Of a stretch of DNA of 64,000 nt, positions 24,353-35,673 are shown one piece after another (position 1 is the first letter of the stretch; each line of letters starts with the position of its first letter). The notes below the pieces were generated by a model, which was not told where the DNA came from, did not search any database, and was given only the letters and a program-made list of their open reading frames with translations. This DNA is from Heliocidaris tuberculata. Its lineage: Eukaryota; Echinodermata; Echinoidea; Camarodonta; Echinometridae. A program made the translations under genes and the position numbers. The DNA lies in NCBI GenBank assembly GCA_025618425.1, contig CM046847.1, forward strand, positions 2,576,259-2,640,258. The letters run 5' to 3'.

Positions 24353-27300
24353 ATGGCTTTCAGACGTCTATCTCTTACCAGGGTCCTCCTCTTCCTTGTA
24401 GTGATATTAATCTTGCTTTCTGTCAACCTGATCATGCGGAAACACTGTGACTGTAATGACATAGATCAGATGGCTCTCAGGATCCAAGGCTTGAAGCAGC
24501 AGATTAGCATCCAAGATGAACAACTCAAGCAACGCAGGAAAGAAAGCGATGACGTAGAAGATAATTTATCATGGGGACCTCATAAACTGGCTGTTATTGT
24601 GCCATTCAGGGAACGTTTTGAGGAGCTCATGGAGTTTGTTCCGTACATGCACAAATTTTTTAATATGCAGAAAGTTCGACATCACATTTACATCGTTAAT
24701 CAGATGGATAACTTCAGGTATGTTTGGCAAGGGGTCCTATAGCTATGCAGGTCCTAAAGTATGGGACCTGCAACGCAGTGCGACACATTTGATGCGCCAA
24801 ACTTTTGGTGTAACTGAGCAACAAAAATATCATTTACAATTGCCAAAAAGAATGAGTAATTTTCCTTTATTTTTGGTGATATTATCACTATTTGGAAATC
24901 GGGATAACATTCACATCATTCAGCACCAAAATCAAGATTTGCATTCATTTATTATGTGTGCGTTGTGTTAGGACCCTTTCATTTTGTCAAACAAAATTTG
25001 ACACTATCAACATCGACTTGAAAATTCATGTTAGTGACATACGTCCGTCATAATCTTTTCTACCAGTTTAGTTTTAACATTCCTTCATTATTTGAATTAA
25101 GTTTTTGTTTCTGGACTACCAGTAATCAAAAATTTCTTATTTGCTATAATCTACGAATCAAATTCTGTACAAACTTTCTGACAACTATGGGTTTTGTTAA
25201 ATCTTCAGTTAATTGAGCATGGTCTAACAAGATTTCTTCTCTTTTTCAACACAAAAAATATCAATTTGCATTCCATTTCAGATTCAACAGGGCAGCACTG
25301 ATTAATATAGGTTTCCTAGAGAGCAAAGACACTTGCGATTACATGGTGATGCATGACGTCGACCTCCTACCTCGTAACCGTGACCTCAGCTACCATTATG
25401 ATAGGATTGTTAAAGGTCCACACCACATAGCAGCACCAGAAATCCACCCAAGATACCATTACAAGACCTTTATAGGGGGAATACTCATGCTAAAGAAAGA
25501 GCACTATTTAGAGGTGAGTTGTGGTCAAACCTTTCTACAAGGCCACTAAAGGGTACGTGGGGAAAAAAAGTACCGTAATTGAAAGTGGCATTAGGTGGCA
25601 TTTCTCTACAGGTTTGAAACTTTTACCTGCTCAAAATCTCACTTGCAGCAAGAACTTTCAGGTCACTGCTGGGTCACTATCCCTCTTACTCTTAGGATTG
25701 CTCAGAGCATTGGTCTTCAGAGATCAGAGGGTAAATTGTGGAATGGAGAAGAATTTATCTTTTGGTGGCTTTTCTTTTGAGGTTGAGTAGTAGACAAATT
25801 TTGTTAGACCTTTGAATGCTTTGATTGTTAGACATGATGGGTAATTCCTCAGGATTTTTTACACTTATTGGAATCTTGCAGACAGTGGCGTAGCCAGGAT
25901 TTTTTACGAGTGGGGCAAATTTTGTCAACTGTCAAATTCTCCTTGGAGGGAGACCTGTATTTTTTTCTTCTCGCCAGCCCTCCAACATTCGCTCGGGGGG
26001 GGGGGGGGGGGAGGGAGATCAGATGTTTTCCTCCATAATTCTCTGACAAGCAACAACAACAACAAAAAAAGGTATTATTTCGAAAAGGTAGATTCTTATT
26101 TTGTTAGTCTTGCCAGCCCTCCAAAAGTCAGTCAGTGGGGGGGGGGGGGGGGGGGGGGGGGGGGGAGGGGGAGGGGTATCAGATTTAATGGGGTCCAGAA
26201 TTTTCTGACAAGCAAAAAAAAAAAAAAAAAAAAGTGTCTAAAAGGGGGTAAAATTTATTTTTTTGTCAGAAGTTGTCATGTAACCATGTTGTACCCTATG
26301 TGTGTTTATCTAGAAGAGTCAATCGCTATTTTATTTGGAATTTGACTGCTAATTCTATCTCGCCCCTCTCTTTCATTCTATATCCCTTTTTGTCACTCTT
26401 ATTTTTTTTTAGGTGAACGGAATGTCAAACAAATTCTGGGGCTGGGGCAGAGAAGATGATGAATTCTACCATCGGCTGAAGAAAGTGAATTTTGATGTAA
26501 GGATAATCATGTACAATAAATACACTTGTTTCACATCATGTGTAATTAGCTGTAGGACTTTAATTTGTTTTAATGATAAACATGTATTGTAGGCTGAGAT
26601 TCAGCATAGTTTACACTATTCTCAGGCAACATGTGCAGGGAATATCAGTATGAATTTTTAATCACAATTTTAGATATTAACAATACTTCCTAATTGTTCT
26701 TGGGCTTTTATATTTTTTAATTCATTTTTCTTCTTGCATATACATGTATATGTATATATCGTTTCCCAAGACTCTGGTCAATATATTGTGCATTCACATG
26801 CATCCATTTAACATTGAAAAGTCTTATTGATAACTTTTCTGAAAGAGAAAGTTGAGTTCAGGGAAAGGTCAAAATTAATTTGTGAGATTTCTCATTCTCT
26901 TCATGTCAGTTCGGAAGATTATCATAGTAGAAATGTCCCCTGAAAAGGATTGCTCTTCAAATGCCCTCACATTTAGATTATGACAAGAAACAGCTGAAAT
27001 GTTTGGGCCAAATATGTGTGTGTAGTCCTATATACACATTCCTGTGTGCAGTCCATGTGACTCCCAGCAGGATTGAGTCAATTTCTTCTGATTTTGATGA
27101 TTCCAAAACCTTACAACATACATCAATTCTTATGTACTACATAATCAACCTTTCCCAATCATTTTGAGACACTTTATTGCTCAATGTAATCTCATGACCA
27201 GAACTCAACTTTATCTTTAAGCAATTCATTCAAAACAAACTGAGACATCCAAATGGAATAGTGGCCATTCACATACATATTGTTCCTCAGTCTGAATCGC

Positions 27301-29391
27301 TGTGCATCAATCAAAATGAAATAGAGCTCTAGGATCTGCATGCAAATTATGGGCCAAGTTCCTCTGTTAGCATTGTACAAATAATTGCAATGATTATGAC
27401 TGTGTTTTAATTGCAGGTTAGCAAACCAGGGGCCTTTAACATAAAGAGATACAATCAATTGTAACTCTTCAGTACATGGTTTGCCATAGACTTACGCTTG
27501 ATATCAATCGTAAGATTGATTTATCTCTTTATGTTACTGGCCTCAGAAGGGATAACCCTCTGGTGTAATACAATCTGGTACTGTACCTCCTGGTTATACC
27601 TTTTAATGTAGTATGCAAACCAGAGGGTGTAACTCTTGGATATAATATGAAAATATGGGTCAAATTCCTCTGTGAGCATTGTACAAACTTGTAATTGCAG
27701 TGATTATGACTGTTTTTTGATTGCAGATTAGCAAACCAGAAGGTATCAGTACAGGACCTGAGGATACCTTCTATCACATCCATGACAGTAAGAAAAGACA
27801 GAGAGATATGGTCAGGATACAAAATCAAAAGCAGGTATGTTATGGACCCAGAGTGAATGAAGTGGAAATCTTTGGCCCGAATTCACGAAAGAGGTTTATC
27901 TAACACATGGTTTAAACCTCCATAAGCCTCCATGTCCTCATGTCCTCATGTCCAGTGGGCGTACAGTAATATGCTTATTTTAGTCCACGGCAGAGGTTTA
28001 AACTGTGGTTTAGACCATGGGTTAAGATAAACCTCTTTCCTGAATTCGGGCCTTTGCGTAGTAAAAGTGACTTTCTTTCTTGTATTTGGGTCATTCCAAG
28101 AGGTTGGGGCAAATATTATGATGATGTCCATGTAACACTGGTATGAGATCTTCTATTACACGTGGGAGATGAAATCATCTGGTAAAGATTTTTATGCAAT
28201 GAATACACATAGTAGTGCCCAGTCAGAATCATTCCTGTTTCATTTGGTACTCTTTCAAAGCTTTGCTTAAAATGCATTTCTGTTTTTTACCACCGTTAAC
28301 TGTTACATGGACATCACATTTATATAACATTAGTACATACAATTTTGGTCTGCCATATAGATTCACCATGAAGTAAGAGTATTTCTCAACATAAGTGGCT
28401 AAGCTTTTTAGGCTGAACTCAAATTTAGCAAACATTGTTATGATTGATAGGGAGACATAGTTCCTCACTTCTGGTATGTCACAAAAATTGCCCAACCCCG
28501 TGGAATGAGCCATTTGTATTCTGTGAGTTAGTCTAAGTAAAAAAGGCATTGGATCCGAGAAATTCAGTGCTGAAGACTCATTTGTATAAATCAATGAGCA
28601 ACACAGTATCCCATACCTTCTCTCATACAAAAAAAGTATACTGTCATTCTGTCAATATAGCAAAATCAAACTAGGTATGTTTTAAGGTGCCTCTTTAATC
28701 ATTCAACAGAGTGCAATTTTATTACATTCAACTTTATTTAATATGATTGTATTTTAATAAACACTTCCATCTAAAGGACACCGCACACCTTACGATCGAT
28801 CTGTGATCCAATTTCAGAAGAAAATGTAATATCATTTGACAAATCATTTAAAAACAAAAAATAGTTTTGATTGAGGGTCTGAATAGTCATACAGATAGCA
28901 AAATCGATAATACGGCCTTTGCCGAGTTTTCTAGTCGGTGGAATGGCCAAATCAGCTCCGAGTCGTAGTGACGTCACAAAAATCGTATGACTGCCTATGA
29001 TTTGAAACTAATTTTGCCCTTATTCCCTGTAGAAAGTTGACAGCTCACCAAAACCCTACGTTTAGTATCCATGTTACTTTTCAGAACCTGAATAGGGAAG
29101 ATTTCATTTGTTAAAATGCCAATATTTAATGCCAATATTTAATGCCATAGCGATTTATTTCACAAATCGTATCGCAGACCAATCGTAAGGTGTGCGGTGG
29201 CCTTAAATCACTGTTTTGTTCCAATACAGGAGCAGTTCAAGAAGGATTCCGAGACTGGTGTGAACAGCGTAGATTACAAGCTCCTCAGCAAACAGACGTT
29301 AAAGATAGATGGCTCCAGCTGTACCATACTCCATGTCAATCTCAAATGTGACAAAGACGTAACGCCTTGGTGCGAACACGAGGCCAGGTAG
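24353..29391 (+). CDS. B4GALT7: Xylosylprotein beta-1,4-galactosyltransferase 7
   Basis: Five coding exons: 24353-24717, 25282-25513, 26413-26496, 27727-27834 and 29230-29391. They give 316 residues in one frame; human has 327. This type II Golgi enzyme adds the first galactose onto xylose-Ser in the glycosaminoglycan linker tetrasaccharide. A short cytosolic tail ([10 protein letters not shown]) is followed by one membrane span (about residues 10-28, [18 protein letters not shown]) and a coiled-coil-like Gln/Lys-rich stem. The catalytic domain begins [12 protein letters not shown]. It has [11 protein letters not shown], the metal-binding DVD at 147-149 (MHDVDLLP), [13 protein letters not shown], and the sugar-acceptor signature [16 protein letters not shown] (202-217). 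It then has HIHD (244-247), [10 protein letters not shown] and a PWC C-terminus. The start ATG follows an AG acceptor at 24,339, implying a non-coding first exon. Transposon relics sit next to two splice sites, and a decoy acceptor lies in intron 3. Confidence 0.96.
24732..25060. mobile_element. Relic of the GGTCCTAAAGC element in B4GALT7 intron 1
   Basis: Inverted copy of 23,270-23,610: GATGCGCCAAACTTTTGGTG, GCCAAAAAGAATGAGTA, TTTTTGGTGATATTATCACT and AAATCAAGATTTGCATTCAT all match the complement. It starts about 15 bases after the exon 1 donor. Confidence 0.85.
25878..26240. repeat. 'GTGGCGTAGCCAGGATTTTT' poly-G repeat in B4GALT7 intron 2
   Basis: A GTGGCGTAGCCAGGATTTTT head is followed by two tandem-related blocks. 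Each has 'CTTGCCAGCCCTCC', a G run (25,997-26,011 and 26,137-26,165) and 'ATCAGAT...TCTGACAAGCAA'. An A run closes the second block. Confidence 0.75.
27348..27431 (+). repeat. Duplicated copy of the intron 3 end plus exon 4 start (decoy acceptor)
   Basis: It matches 27,656-27,741, the true acceptor region. Both have CCTCTGT.AGCATTGTACAAA, GATTATGACTGT.TTTT.ATTGCAG and TTAGCAAACCAG. The decoy AG is at 27,415-27,416. Reading on in the exon 4 frame meets a stop after 15 codons, so use of this site would truncate the protein. Confidence 0.8.
27432..27545. repeat. Hairpin-forming inverted repeat in B4GALT7 intron 3
   Basis: GGCCTTTAACATAAAGAGAT pairs with ATCTCTTTATGTTACTGGCC about 70 bases later. 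The ATCAATCGTAAGATTGAT palindrome lies inside. It abuts the decoy acceptor and looks like a small foldback insertion. Confidence 0.65.
27874..28052. mobile_element. Palindromic MITE in B4GALT7 intron 4
   Basis: GGCCCGAATTCACGAAAGAG at the left end mirrors CTCTTTCCTGAATTCGGGCC at the right. The inner arms pair GGTTTATCT...GGTTTAAACC with GGTTTAAAC...AGATAAACC. About 180 bases, beginning about 40 bases after the exon 4 donor. Confidence 0.85.
28774..29205. mobile_element. MITE with ACCGCACACCTTACGAT termini in B4GALT7 intron 4
   Basis: The left end AAAGGACACCGCACACCTTACGAT is mirrored by ATCGTAAGGTGTGCGGTGGCCTT at the right end. A single TAGTGACGTCAC lies inside. The right end is only about 25 bases upstream of exon 5, so part of the exon 5 acceptor environment borders the element. 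Confidence 0.85.
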
Positions 29392-29944
29392 CACATCTAT
29401 CCAGAGATGAGAATACATATATTATTTTTATATATTTCTAAGTTATTATTGTTTTTAGAATCATTAAGTTCACTGTGAGAGCAGCAGTCTTGTAACTGAA
29501 GTTCCTGGTTCTAAGACGAGTGCTCTTTGGTAAGGTATTAATCCTCAAATACCAAATCCCTTGGAAAGGACTTAAAGCTGTAGGTCCTCCGTAGGTCCTT
29601 ATCTACAAGGTTATTCTTGCTTCCTTTAGCAGTCAGGTGATTCTATCAATCTATTATTTAGCAGTCTCTTGTCCCTTTCGAGACAATCGGCCACATTTTG
29701 TGCTTTGGCTTAATAACTTTTTACTCAGAGCTCTAAAAAGTGTACCAGATGCATGAGTAGAAAGAGCTCAAATTTCTGCACACACCATATCAATTTTTGT
29801 TACATGGTCATATTGCGTTTGATGCCTGGAATTTTAAAAACAAGAATAAGCTTTAAAATCCTTAAATTGGCAATACATCGAGAGGTTCTTAATCATTGCT
29901 TTTTCTCAAAATTGGCAATTTTTCAGCTTTTCAACAAAATTGCT

Positions 29945-30080
29945 AACCATGTATATTGTTTTCAAAGACATTACACCTTATTAGAACCATGTAGCATTAA
30001 AAGAAAATATTATTGTTGCCAATTTGAAGAACAAAATGTGATCGTTTTAGCCCTTAGATAATTCCTGTCCTGAAAGGGTT
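29945..30080. repeat. Dispersed ~130-bp repeat, copy B
   Basis: Direct-orientation match to 21,110-21,240. Confidence 0.75.
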
Positions 30081-30371
30081 ATAGCTTGGAGGGGAAAAAG
30101 AAAACGTGACCCTAGCCTGGAGTCTCTCCTTGTATTTGGTATGTACAAGTGTACCACTGCAGCAGAAAAGAATACATTACTATTGGAAAAGTACATTAGC
30201 ATGCAATTTTGCTCTTTTAGGAAAGAGCTCAAATAGAAGTTGTGGCTAAATAGTTATACCTCGAAAACAGCATACCTGACATCTCAACGCTTCTTATTTT
30301 ATATATTTTTCTTCATTATTTGAAGGCTGAAGAACCTGAGATTTGTCTTTGGACCCTGTGTTATGAAGAAT

Positions 30372-30592
30372 TGTGATTGATCCAAATTTATTATAAGTCC
30401 TCTGATCAACTGCCAATTTACAATCTTGTATCTCTATTGTACAGAGTTGCACTTGGTATCAAATTCACATTACACTGCGATTGATCCAAATCTATCACAA
30501 GCCCTCTGATCAATTGAAAATTTACAATCTCGTATCTGTAATGTACAGAGTTGCAATTGATATGAAGTTCACATTACATTGTGATCTATTCT
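30372..30592. repeat. Tandem duplication of a ~108-bp unit
   Basis: Two adjacent copies of GATTGATCCAAAT.TAT.A.AAG.CCTCTGATCAA followed by TTTACAATCT.GTATCT.TA.TGTACAGAGTTGCA and TTCACATTACA. Confidence 0.85.
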
Positions 30593-33204
30593 AATCATTC
30601 CCAAATCTTTATAAAAATGGAGTCCTTATTTAATATACCTTGCATGATTTTGTATGCAAATTAAGTGTGGTGCTATTCTAAAGTTCAGAGGCCCTTTCCG
30701 AGGAACCATCATAAGTTGACATCCCTGTCAAACATCTGTTAAAAATACGTTGCACATTTTCTAACTCAAGTTTAATGGGGCTGTACATGAACTTTGACGC
30801 AGGCTCCTTGCAGTGGTCCCTGGCCGTGATGATTATCAGCTTCTATTACATCCAGTACAAAGTTACGAATATATAATGCATATAGGTAAATACGTGATGT
30901 GTGTCCAGTCTCATTGCTAACAGACTGTAACATGATAATTTATTAACAACTCAATATTTTCAGGATCCAAACATGAAATGAAAATTGTCAGACCGGGTAC
31001 ATTTTTTCAGTTTTAAAGCTCATGTACAGTATTGGTAGCAAAAGGGGAATTGGAAAGAAACGTGTTAAATATAGTCTCATATTGTTATCCTTGTATCAAA
31101 AGATGTTTGTAAGAGATCAATTGGTATTCCATCTATGATTCCTGGTGAATTTCAGTGTAAATATCTCTAAGGAACGCTCGATCACTGCCATATAGGAACT
31201 TTCCACCCCGACAGCTCTCCACACTGCAATCTTAGGGTTTCACATAGAGACATCATGTGTGTCACTGTGTGTAGCTGCTTGTTGGTTTTACACATGTGTG
31301 TACAGTATATGCACATGCTGCCTTTGTTGGGAGTTTACGTGCCTGTCCCTGCATATAAATTAGTTTTTGCCTCTTATTTGTTAAATATTAAACTTTAGGA
31401 GGCGAAATCTTCCTAATGTCTTAGTATTGCTAGTATCTTGCTATTTATCAACAAAAATCGAAGGAACCCGATGAAAAGTTTTTGAGGGCTTACCAAACCT
31501 CTACATTACATTACTCTACATTATCAGGGAAATGATGAACTTTTTACCCCTGGAATTACCTCAGATCTATTGATCCAAACTAACAGTGTACAGATTCTAA
31601 TGTCTAAATGCTAACAAAATACATTTCTCTCAAAAATTTTAATCATGTTGTGAATATTTAGAAATACTATCATGATCTGCAGAACATTTTTCCTATTCCA
31701 GGAGCTTGGCATTGTTTGTCATATTTCTATTTTGGTGTTTTAAAAAAGCTGATTAGCACTTATGGTCAAAAAAGTTATTTATGAAAGGAGAAGGTAAATT
31801 CTAGTCAGTGTATTATTTGCCATAAAATTGTACAATCTGATTTTGCTGCATGTTATGAAAGATAGATACATGTATACGTTGTCACAATTCAGTCTTTGAC
31901 TCTCTTCTCTTTTTCATACATAATAATATTCTAGATAATATAATGAGATGTGAATACAGTTAATGTTACATTACTCAAAGTCACATAAGTCGAACTTTCT
32001 CTAATTCGAATAATTTTTTTGACCAAACTAAGCACAACATGTGTTATGTACATTTCCTAAGTCGAACTATTTTTTGTGGTCCCAACAGATTCGACTTATG
32101 CAAAGTTAACTGTATTTTAATTGCATTAAAATTTGTATTGACTCATCTTGTAACCATGCAATAATGATTTTAATTTAAGGAAAAAAAAAGCTTTATGTAT
32201 TTATTGCCAATTTTGGACATAATTTAAAAAAATCATGTGCATGTTTATTGTTTGCTCATTTCCATTAATGGACCAACATAACAATTTGGTTTTTTGTTTA
32301 TCCATCTCAGCTTGTAACTCATAATTTTTCAAGGCCAAAGAAAAGCATCTCATCCTTCACCAAAATGTGAAATCATTTTTTCTCCTGTGTCCCAACACCC
32401 CTTTTGTTCAAACAAATTATCATACCAATGAAAAAAAAAAAAATTTTAAATGGAAAGTTGAGCAATTCACCTCTGCAAAGCTCCAAAAGAGTATATGAGT
32501 CTAAAATATATATATCTGCTTATGAAGTGCTCCTTTACCATATGCCCAGTGCATTTATCTAGCCTGTTTCAGTTTAAAAGTATTGTCATTTGAGTATTAT
32601 GAATATCTGAGGATTTCTTTGTCCTTGTGTAGTTTTCCATTATTTCTAAAAAAGTAAATATTTTTTCTCAGATGGAAATCTTAAGTTTCATAATATGTAT
32701 TTGAAAATATTTATTATTTGATTTCGACATCTTGCCCATGTACATTCCAAAATATACTGAAAATAATGCTTTAGATTTTTTATTTGAAGTGAATGCATTA
32801 TTTTACATAGTTTAGTAATAGTTATTTTTAAAATCCATGTTGGAAAGTGCTGATTTTATTGCTTTACCACTGGAAACAATATGAGAAACTTTAATCCTCC
32901 GCCTAGATTTAGGATACTAACATGTATTTAAAAAAAAAAAAAAAAAAAAAAAAAACCAACCTGTTTTGTGATTTTAAACTTGAATCAAAGCATCTACATG
33001 TAAATTGCATCTTGTTGTTAAGATGTGTGGTTAACATTTAATTCCTGTATCAAAAGAAATAAGTGACAAAATTTGACTTCGCCGTGTCTCTAGTTGTATC
33101 ATGTCTGGTTCTAACGTGGAATAAAAGATTTACTATTTTCCTAACATATTGAAATTCCAGTTTATTTTGTCAAAGTTGTGAAGGGGCAGAAAGCAAAGAC
33201 ACGA

Positions 33205-33571
33205 GAGAGAGAGAGCTGCTGAGGTGATAAATAATTTATGTGTGTATAATAGATTAGAAAGGGAGTATATAGAGAGAGGGGAATAAAGAGAAGGAGAAAG
33301 AGATAGAGAACTGGAGAGAGAGAAAGAGAGGAGGAGATGGAGGGAGGGAGTGATGGGGAGATAGATTGAGGGACAGAGAGAAAGAAAGAGGGAGATAAAG
33401 AGAGATGGAGCAAGATAAGGGAACAGGTGACAGCTGAAGAGAAAGATAAGCGAAAGAGAGAAGGGACAGAGAGAAAGATATTAAAGGAGAGAGAGAGAGA
33501 GAGAGTGAGAAATAATGGTAGAGGAGAGATCACGATAGCAACCAAAAGAGGGAATGTAAGAGATGAGGGAC

Positions 33572-33626
<55 letters not shown>

Positions 33627-33856
33627 GGAGGGAGTGATGGGGAGACAGTGAGGAACACAGAGAAAGAAAGAGGGAGATAAAGAGAGATGAAGAAAGATAA
33701 GGGGACGAGTGACAGCTGAAGAGAGAGAAAATGAAGCTAAGGAGAGAGAGGTGGGACAGAGGGAAAGATAAGAGGAGAGAGACAAATAATGGTAGACAGA
33801 GGAGAGATCACGATAGCAACCAAAAGAGGGGAATGTAAGAGATGAGGGACAGAGTT

Positions 33857-33888
<32 letters not shown>

Positions 33889-33895
33889 GGGGGGA
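33205..33895. repeat. GA-rich minisatellite with ~280-bp higher-order repeat
   Basis: Within a purine-rich tract a long unit occurs twice: GAGGGAGTGATGGGGAGA, AAAGAAAGAGGGAGATAAAG, GTGACAGCTGAAGAGA, TCACGATAGCAACCAAAAGA, then GTAAGAGATGAGGGACAGAG and a pure GA run. The first unit is at about 33,330-33,610 and the second at about 33,625-33,870. A G run ends the tract. Confidence 0.85.
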
Positions 33896-35673
33896 GGAGG
33901 GAACGAAAGGGGCAGGGTTGAGTTTCTCCATAAAGGGACACTTGCAATAATTTTGAAATGCATCTGGGATTTACTACATAATCATGTTTTCAAGTGAAAA
34001 TGATCGACTAAGACGTTTATATTTATACAAAAATAGTCTTATACTAAGGCGTGTTCGAAATAACCCTCTTTCAAAGACGAAATGTTGAACTCGTAAATCA
34101 TATAATAGGCGTATAGGAGAAACAGAGGGCATAAGCATACAGAGAAAGAAGAAGAAAATCAAAGTAATTGGAAAGGGAGGCTCTAAACCTTAAATGCAAA
34201 AAAAAAAAAATAATAATAATAATAATAATTTAAAAAAAAATAAAATGATAGTTAAAACGCTTTGTCCCAAACAAAGTAATACTTGACCAAAATCAAGAAT
34301 CAACAGATCAATAGAACCAAACAAAGAATTTCGTGGCATTCTTTTATTATAAACATTGAATTCGTGTATCAAAAATATAGTTACGAGAATACGGATATTT
34401 TAGTTCATAGAAACCGAATCATATCAGTGAACAAGTGTAATTAAATATTTTGACCCGTTTATGAAAAATATAGCTGCAAATTGGCACAAGAAGAATAACA
34501 TTGCTTAAGTGTATGTACTCTTGTTTTCTTTCAATCAAAACGTCTTATAGTTGCACCGGACTCTGATTTTTGTTCAGAAAAAAACGATCAAGCAGACTTC
34601 TGAATTTAGATAATCTCTTTAATATAATTGATAAGAGAATGTCATAAGGTCATGCACATTCAGAACTCCAGTATACAATCGATAGTGGAAGAAGGGATTT
34701 TCAATTTCACTACTACAATAAAATAGGTGCTAATGTTGTCGAGATGTGATGAATTATCAATTTTCATGCAATAAGTATTGCACCTAGCTTTTAACGTATA
34801 CCTGAGCTTACATAAACTCAATATACCTAGGCCTATACAGTGTATTTTATCATTTTGCACTTTCTAGGGGCGTATCCACCCATTTCCCCCGCTCCCATTT
34901 GGAGCTCCAAGAAGATCATTTCAATATCGTTCTACAACACGTGTGTGACTGCCGAAATTTATCCACCCCCCACACACACACACATACCATCTGGAGTGGA
35001 TTACCCCCTCCCCCAACCGTTTCCCAATTTCTGGATACGCCATTAATGCAGGTGTTATCATTTACATACATTCATTCGAAAAGGTATTATTTCATTTAAT
35101 ATTTACATTTTCCCTTAGTACACTTCCTCTTTTTTATCTATTATATTAGCTGTAAGCATCTTATTATAACGCTTAAGATCTTCTTGATACGTTAGAATAT
35201 TTTCGAATTCAAACACTGTGCCTTGCTTTGTGTTTCAAATTATATTATGTCTGTACAAAAATTGTAACTCGACTACTGGTCGTCTATCTTTACATAAACT
35301 GTAATAGCAAGCGGGACACGTGTTTCATTTTAACTACTTATTTCAAATAAACTACTCACCTGTTCGGCCACCAAACTATTATATTTAAAGTTTTTTTCGT
35401 GTAAAATAATGGAGAAGTATAATAAATAATGAGAACATGAAACATATAGTAAAAGAACATTTAAACTTACTCATGGCTTGTAAGAAAAAACGTCGTTTTT
35501 TGTTCAAAACGCAAAAAATTAAAAGTGAACTGTTCTCCGAAATTTCACAAACCAAATGAAAAAAAAGTTTGCTCGCAAGTTCATCTGTTGAAAACGTTCG
35601 CCTGTTCCAATCCTCAGTCAACGCAATCTGGATGCCCGTAAATATTTCTATGGCGCGATGACGAAATTATCTT
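33896..35673. other. Intergenic stretch and probable homeobox 3' UTR
   Basis: No gene is recognised. An AAT microsatellite lies near 34,210-34,230. A short 'GGGGCGTATCCACCC ... CTGGATACGCCATTAATGCAG' repeat is at 34,868-35,049. The part next to 35,674 should be the 3' UTR of the homeobox gene. Confidence 0.4.

Larger units (their letters stand above)
29392..33200. other. B4GALT7 3' UTR and downstream intergenic sequence
   Basis: No other coding exon is recognised. A degraded tRNA-SINE-like segment lies near 29,480-29,570, and the copy B repeat at 29,945-30,080. A tandem duplication lies at 30,372-30,592. A repeat with 'TCGACTTATGCAAAGTTAACTGTA' lies near 31,960-32,115, and an A run at 32,928-32,954. 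An AATAAA at 33,120 and ATTAAA sites near 29,997 and 31,387 are possible polyadenylation signals, but the transcript end cannot be chosen from sequence alone. Confidence 0.4.

Noticed and set aside
28229..28630. 133-codon open frame antisense in B4GALT7 intron 4
   Set aside because: No signal, motif or family similarity. It overlaps no splice-supported exon and is within chance expectation for an AT-rich intron.
33162..33785. 207-codon Ser/Leu-rich frame
   Set aside because: Encoded entirely by the complement of a GA-rich minisatellite.
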